From assembly GCA_937912125.1 (NCBI GenBank), contig CALDOK010000241.1, positions 1-35,710 of the forward strand: 35,710 nucleotides of DNA. The letters are read 5' to 3'. The notes under the pieces were generated by a model that was given only the letters and a program-made list of their open reading frames with translations, was not told where the DNA came from and ran no database searches. Source of the DNA: an uncultured Pseudomonadota bacterium. GTDB lineage: Bacteria; Myxococcota_A; UBA796; JAFGLY01. This document shows, in pieces, positions 32,958 to 35,710 of this stretch; the first letter of the stretch is position 1, and each line of letters opens with the position of its first letter. The position numbers and the translations under genes were made by a program.

Positions 32958-33214
32958 GGCGGCACCTCGACCAGGGCGCTGTGCGGCAGCGGCACCTCGA
33001 GCCCATTGAACTGGACGATCCACGGCGAGGTACTCGACGCCGGGTCCCGCTTGCGGGCCTCCAGGATGGTGCCCTCCGTGATCTTGGCGGCGTAGCCGTC
33101 CGCCGCCACCCCCGAGCAGTGGGCCAGCTGCCCGTCACGGGTCGCCCGGCACACCAGCCAGTCCCACCCCGTGGAGCGCTCCTGACCGCTGGGCTTCCTC
33201 CGGCAGCGGCTCAA
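32942..33214 (-). CDS. Hypothetical protein
   Basis: A 90-residue protein whose TTG start overlaps the previous stop (TTGA). The N-terminus is basic; the middle (WLVCRATRDGQLAHCSG and AAKITEGTILEARKRD) is beta-rich, as in small SH3-like folds. The coupled start explains the rare initiation codon. No family is recognised. Confidence 0.57.
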   Translation of the reverse strand: MSRCRRKPSGQERSTGWDWLVCRATRDGQLAHCSGVAADGYAAKITEGTILEARKRDPASSTSPWIVQFNGLEVPLPHSALVEVPPCPLT

Positions 33215-33507
33215 GGCGAACCCCCGTCAGGGATGGCGGCAGCATCCATCGCGTGGGCCCAGCCTTGCGCCTGCTGCGTGCCCCCCCTGGACGCACCACG
33301 CCCCGGCTTGGCCGGCAGCGTCTCCTCGACGACGTAGGCGCCGTGCGCCCGCTCCACGCGCCCGCAGGCCACGCCGTGGAACGCTGCCCCCTCGGGCGTC
33401 GCCGACTCCACCAACACGCGGAACGGCAGCGACAGGGCGGCCCCGCCGCGCCAGCCGTGGAAGCGCACGACCAACCGGTCGCCGACCTTGACCGCGCCGC
33501 CGGTCAC
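33211..33507 (-). CDS. Hypothetical small beta-rich protein
   Basis: A 98-residue protein from GTG 33507, in a GTGA overlap with the previous stop. It begins KVGDRLVVRFHGWRGG and continues with beta-strand patterns (FRVLVESATPEGAAFHGVA), then a Gly/Gln-rich C-terminus. The fold may be an SH3-like barrel like its downstream neighbour. The function is unknown. Confidence 0.58.
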   Translation of the reverse strand: MTGGAVKVGDRLVVRFHGWRGGAALSLPFRVLVESATPEGAAFHGVACGRVERAHGAYVVEETLPAKPGRGASRGGTQQAQGWAHAMDAAAIPDGGSP

Positions 33508-33749
33508 CGGTAGTCCTCGAGCAGGCTTGGCGCACCCAGCGGGCGAGCGTACATCCGTCGCCACCGCCCGCCGACGGGCGATTGGATGTAGCGCTCGACG
33601 GAGCGGTAGCGCTCCAGCCAGACGGTGACGCCGTAGGTCGTCACGATCGGCAACCACGCGAAGCGGACGCGGATCCGTAGATCCGTTGCGCTGGTGCGGA
33701 CGGTGCGACGGCGACGCCCTCTGCGGGGGGGCGGGGTGGTCCACTGCAT
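33504..33749 (-). CDS. Small basic protein
   Basis: An 81-residue basic protein. ATG 33749 is preferred to an ATG five codons upstream because GGAGG stands 7 nt before it and it couples (TGATG) to a short upstream frame. It starts QWTTPPPRRGRRRR and continues with a beta-like body (RIRVRFAWLPIVTTYGVTVW). It may be nucleic-acid binding. No family is recognised. Confidence 0.55.
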   Translation of the reverse strand: MQWTTPPPRRGRRRRTVRTSATDLRIRVRFAWLPIVTTYGVTVWLERYRSVERYIQSPVGGRWRRMYARPLGAPSLLEDYR

Positions 33750-33805
33750 CAGTTCGGCCTCCATCGGATTTTGGTGTCGGGCAGCAGCGCCACCTGGCGC
33801 GTCAC
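33749..33805 (-). CDS. Possible 18-residue coupled peptide
   Basis: GTG 33805 overlaps the initiator stop (GTGA), and the stop overlaps the next ATG (TGATG). The peptide would be TRQVALLPDTKIRWRPN after the first residue. It may be a real micropeptide or simply a bridge that carries ribosomes from the initiator gene to the next gene. Confidence 0.35.
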   Translation of the reverse strand: MTRQVALLPDTKIRWRPN

Positions 33806-35331
33806 GGCTGCCCCCTCATCTGGCCGCGGGCATCGTCCAGGCGCTGCTGCACCCCGGCACAGACCGACGAGGAGCATTTCGCGACGAGCTCGCACTCGCG
33901 CAGGTAGGTCCCGGCGTCCACGGTGGACATCCCGGCTGGGATCCTGGGGCGGGGCGAATCCCCTGAAATGACCCACTTCATCAGGTCCGCCCGATATGCC
34001 TCTACCGGGTCGACCGTGGCGACCTTGCGTGGCGGCACCGTGCCACCTGCCCGTTGCAGCGGCCGGCTCATGTACTCCTGGGCAACGTGAACAAAGCAGG
34101 CGAACCCTGTGCTTTCGTTCTTCGGCCACGCCCTCCCGGCCTTGTGGTCGAGGAGGTACTGCTCGGCGACGGCCTCGAGGCGCGTCCTGGTCTCGGGCCG
34201 CTCACCGTCGACGCCTGCGATGATGGCCAGGCGTGCTCGCCGGTCGCGATCCCGGCCCCCTACGCCGAGGTCCCAGGCGTATTTTGCGCCGTGGACAGCC
34301 ATCCACGCCACGGCGAAGGCATCGGAGGCCATCTTGTGGGTCGGGTCCTCGTCGCGGGAGCGGGGCGGCGGGTCGGCCACCATCTGCCGGTTGCTGGAGC
34401 GGAGCGCGGCCTGGGCTGCCCGCAGCGTCGCTGGTCCCACTCCGGGTCGGCGGAGAAGCTCGGACGGGCACAGGGCCTCCAGGGCGTCCAGAGAGGCAAT
34501 GCCTGCAGCGCGGAGCACGCTCCACTGTCCGGGGGTCAGTCCGTCCGGTGCCGGAGGTTGCGTGCCCTGCGTCTGCGCCGCTTGGTCGAGGCCTTCGCCA
34601 CCTTCGGCCGGCAGTGGTCCACGCCGAAGTAGCCGTCCATCGCCTGGGTGCTGTCGCCGTGGAGCACCCTGCGCCTCATCTCCTCCAGGAGCGATGCCGG
34701 TCCGGGTTCCAGGAAGAGGTCCGGGAGCAGGTCCGGACTGCCGGGTGACGGGCTCGTCGTCGCGGTCAGTCGGGCCAGGGCAAGTCGGGCTCTCATGATC
34801 GGACTCCTCAGACGACGACGACGTGTCGCTGTGTGTGTGTTGTAGATCGTGATCGTAATTGTCTAGAAAGGAACGCGCGTGGGGACCGAAACTGGACCGA
34901 CTCTGGACCGGCGCTGGACCGGCGCTGGACCGCTCGTGCTGTAGTTTCAGCAACTTGGCGTCGTCTTTCTGGACCGCGACTGGACCGAAGCTGGACCGGT
35001 TCTGGACCGCCGCTGGACCGGCGTCATCTTCGCCGCCTTCCTCCTCTTCTTTCGCGCGACGGTCGCCGTGGAAGGGGTCCACCCAGGTCGACGTGGCGCT
35101 CATCAGCTTGCGGGCGAGCCGGTCAGACCAGCCCCAGGTCCGGGCCAGATCGCCCCTGCCGGGACGACGACGGTGCCCCTGCTGCCCCTCGGTGCCCTCG
35201 TACTGGCGCTCGCGACTGTCCCACCACCGCAGGTCGAAGTAGCAGGCTTCGCGCGGCCAGGGGCGCGGCAGCGTGTCGCGCACGGTCGCCCACCAGGACG
35301 ACTCCATCCGGTCCCAGTCCCAGGTGCTCAT
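33802..35331 (-). CDS. Replication initiator-like protein with internal iterons
   Basis: A 509-residue open frame from ATG 35331 (ATGA overlap with the methyltransferase stop). The N-terminal domain (1-90) is Trp-rich and contains a helix-turn-helix, DLARTWGWSDRLARKL (61-76), of the type found in phage replication initiators. Residues about 104-150 are encoded by the CTGGACCG iterons and read as imperfect 11-residue repeats (GPxxVQ, RSSFGP). Residues about 285-305 form a helix-hairpin-helix (LLRRPGVGPATL). The C-terminal part (about 325-509) looks globular (FAVAWMAVHGAKYAWDLG, RLEAVAEQYLLDHKAG). Residues about 179-265 have poor codon bias and overlap a better frame (34536-34796). The protein may therefore be one chain with a disordered linker, a frameshifted product, or two genes, the second starting near GTG 34518. 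Confidence 0.7.
   Translation of the reverse strand: MSTWDWDRMESSWWATVRDTLPRPWPREACYFDLRWWDSRERQYEGTEGQQGHRRRPGRGDLARTWGWSDRLARKLMSATSTWVDPFHGDRRAKEEEEGGEDDAGPAAVQNRSSFGPVAVQKDDAKLLKLQHERSSAGPAPVQSRSSFGPHARSFLDNYDHDLQHTHSDTSSSSEESDHESPTCPGPTDRDDEPVTRQSGPAPGPLPGTRTGIAPGGDEAQGAPRRQHPGDGRLLRRGPLPAEGGEGLDQAAQTQGTQPPAPDGLTPGQWSVLRAAGIASLDALEALCPSELLRRPGVGPATLRAAQAALRSSNRQMVADPPPRSRDEDPTHKMASDAFAVAWMAVHGAKYAWDLGVGGRDRDRRARLAIIAGVDGERPETRTRLEAVAEQYLLDHKAGRAWPKNESTGFACFVHVAQEYMSRPLQRAGGTVPPRKVATVDPVEAYRADLMKWVISGDSPRPRIPAGMSTVDAGTYLRECELVAKCSSSVCAGVQQRLDDARGQMRGQP
34536..34796 (-). CDS. 86-residue gene nested in the initiator frame
   Basis: ATG 34796 has GAGGAG 8 nt upstream. Nearly every codon ends in G or C in this frame, while the enclosing frame there has mixed third bases; this is the signature of the coding frame elsewhere in the window. 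The product has a Pro/Ser/Leu-rich first half, then EEMRRRVLHGDSTQAMDGYFGVD and a very basic tail (KRRRRRARN). It may be a separate small DNA-binding protein or part of the initiator reached by frameshifting. Confidence 0.6.
   Translation of the reverse strand: MRARLALARLTATTSPSPGSPDLLPDLFLEPGPASLLEEMRRRVLHGDSTQAMDGYFGVDHCRPKVAKASTKRRRRRARNLRHRTD
34831..35020. repeat. Iteron array and AT-richer flank: candidate replication origin
   Basis: Nine perfect direct copies of CTGGACCG start at 34892, 34903, 34914, 34925, 34969, 34980, 34991, 35002 and 35013, plus a variant GGGGACCG at 34881. Neighbours are exactly 11 bp apart, and the gap between the two groups of five is 44 bp, four turns of the same phase. 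A stretch with less G+C (about 34831-34870, with a GT run and TCGTAATTGTCTAGAAAG) borders one side and could be the unwinding element. Direct iterons inside the initiator gene are known from lambdoid and other phages. Origin function is inferred. Confidence 0.75.
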
Positions 35332-35710
35332 GGCGTGCCTCGCAGGTGTGCGCCGAGGAGCGTCTCGCCGATGGCGCAGCTCACCCGCCAGGCGACCATG
35401 TTGCCGACCTGCCTGTACTGGCTGGTCGCCGTCCCCTGCCATGGCCAGTCGGGCATGTCGAAGAGTCGGGCGCACTCCTCGACGCTCAGCCTACGGCGGG
35501 CCCACGCTGCATCCTCCACCAACGGACCGCGGTTGCCGACCTGGGCTGCGGTCAGGGTGATGCACGGCTCGTCGGTCAGGTCGCGGTAGGTGCGCTCGTG
35601 CTCGGCGTCGGGGCTGTGCGGGTTGGTGCCACCACCGATGACGCGAACGGACATCGACAACGAGCCGCCACCGTTGACGACGGGCGCGGGTTCATCGCCG
35701 GGCGTCAGCC
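35328..35710 (-). CDS. C5-cytosine DNA methyltransferase, C-terminal part (5' end beyond window)
   Basis: The frame is open from the right edge to the stop at 35328, about 127 codons. Visible are two target-region-like segments (DEPAPVV and DEPCITLTA), motif IX (RRLSVEECARLFDMPDW) and motif X (QYRQVGNMV), the usual C-terminal end of C5 methyltransferases. The catalytic Pro-Cys motif would lie upstream, outside the window. It transfers a methyl group from S-adenosylmethionine to cytosine, probably to protect phage DNA from restriction. It is coupled to the initiator gene by an ATGA overlap, so both are probably made early. It differs in sequence from the methyltransferase fused to the giant protein. 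Confidence 0.85.
   Translation of the reverse strand, partial: LTPGDEPAPVVNGGGSLSMSVRVIGGGTNPHSPDAEHERTYRDLTDEPCITLTAAQVGNRGPLVEDAAWARRRLSVEECARLFDMPDWPWQGTATSQYRQVGNMVAWRVSCAIGETLLGAHLRGTP

Noticed and set aside
34881..35020. CRISPR-like array of short repeats
   Set aside because: The repeat is 8 bp, the period 11 bp, there is no room for spacers and the array lies within a coding frame; iterons explain it.

Overview
The window is a compact, GC-rich (roughly two-thirds G+C) stretch of a tailed double-stranded DNA phage, or of a prophage of that type. All genes but one are read leftwards (minus strand). Most neighbours overlap by 1 to 4 bases (ATGA, GTGA, TGATG) or are a few bases apart, as in translationally coupled phage operons. 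I see no tape-measure, sheath or tail-tube gene. Instead there is a portal, scaffold and capsid block, an adaptor and nozzle pair, fibre-like proteins and a set of internal virion proteins, which points to a short-tailed (podovirus-type) particle. I saw no integrase, lysis gene or tRNA. The host is not shown directly; a lipoprotein gene with a clean lipobox suggests a bacterium with a lipoprotein-sorting envelope, probably Gram-negative.

Layout, right to left (the direction of transcription). 35710-33802: the 3' end of a C5-cytosine methyltransferase gene, then a replication-initiator-like gene that carries nine perfect CTGGACCG iterons inside its coding sequence. A second frame open from 34796 to 34536 lies inside this gene and has the stronger coding signature there. 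33805-27113: about eighteen small early or accessory genes, mostly unrecognised, including helix-turn-helix and Cys-rich putative zinc-binding proteins. 27116-22663: small terminase candidate, large terminase and portal. 22666-18201: three small proteins (Lys-rich, basic, zinc-ribbon), a Pro/Gly-rich protein, scaffold, major capsid protein and a decoration-type protein, ending at a good intrinsic terminator. 18120-12815: adaptor, nozzle and three fibre-like proteins chained by TGATG overlaps. 12420-12803: a single plus-strand lipoprotein gene (a moron) with its own short control region containing a 16-bp perfect palindrome. 12361-1: three internal virion (ejection) protein candidates, then a giant gene of at least 2,608 codons that runs off the left edge.

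The giant gene is the most striking object. It encodes a phage polyvalent protein with an HEVMH metallopeptidase motif, a Cys-containing barrel-like region, an ADP-ribosyltransferase-like domain and, at its C-terminal side, a complete C5-cytosine DNA methyltransferase with all main motifs. Its position suggests it is carried in the virion and delivered with the DNA, where it could protect incoming DNA or modify host targets.

A short peptide motif, approximately D-[VILP]-L-[LTA]-E-A-A-[GSP], recurs nine times in seven proteins, all of them between the portal and the giant protein. I saw it in no early gene. It could be a maturation-protease site or a capsid-targeting tag and would mark a shared assembly or processing system. 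Together the window shows a replication module with an origin inside the initiator gene, a packaging and head module, a short-tail module and an injected-protein module, linked by this recurring signal.
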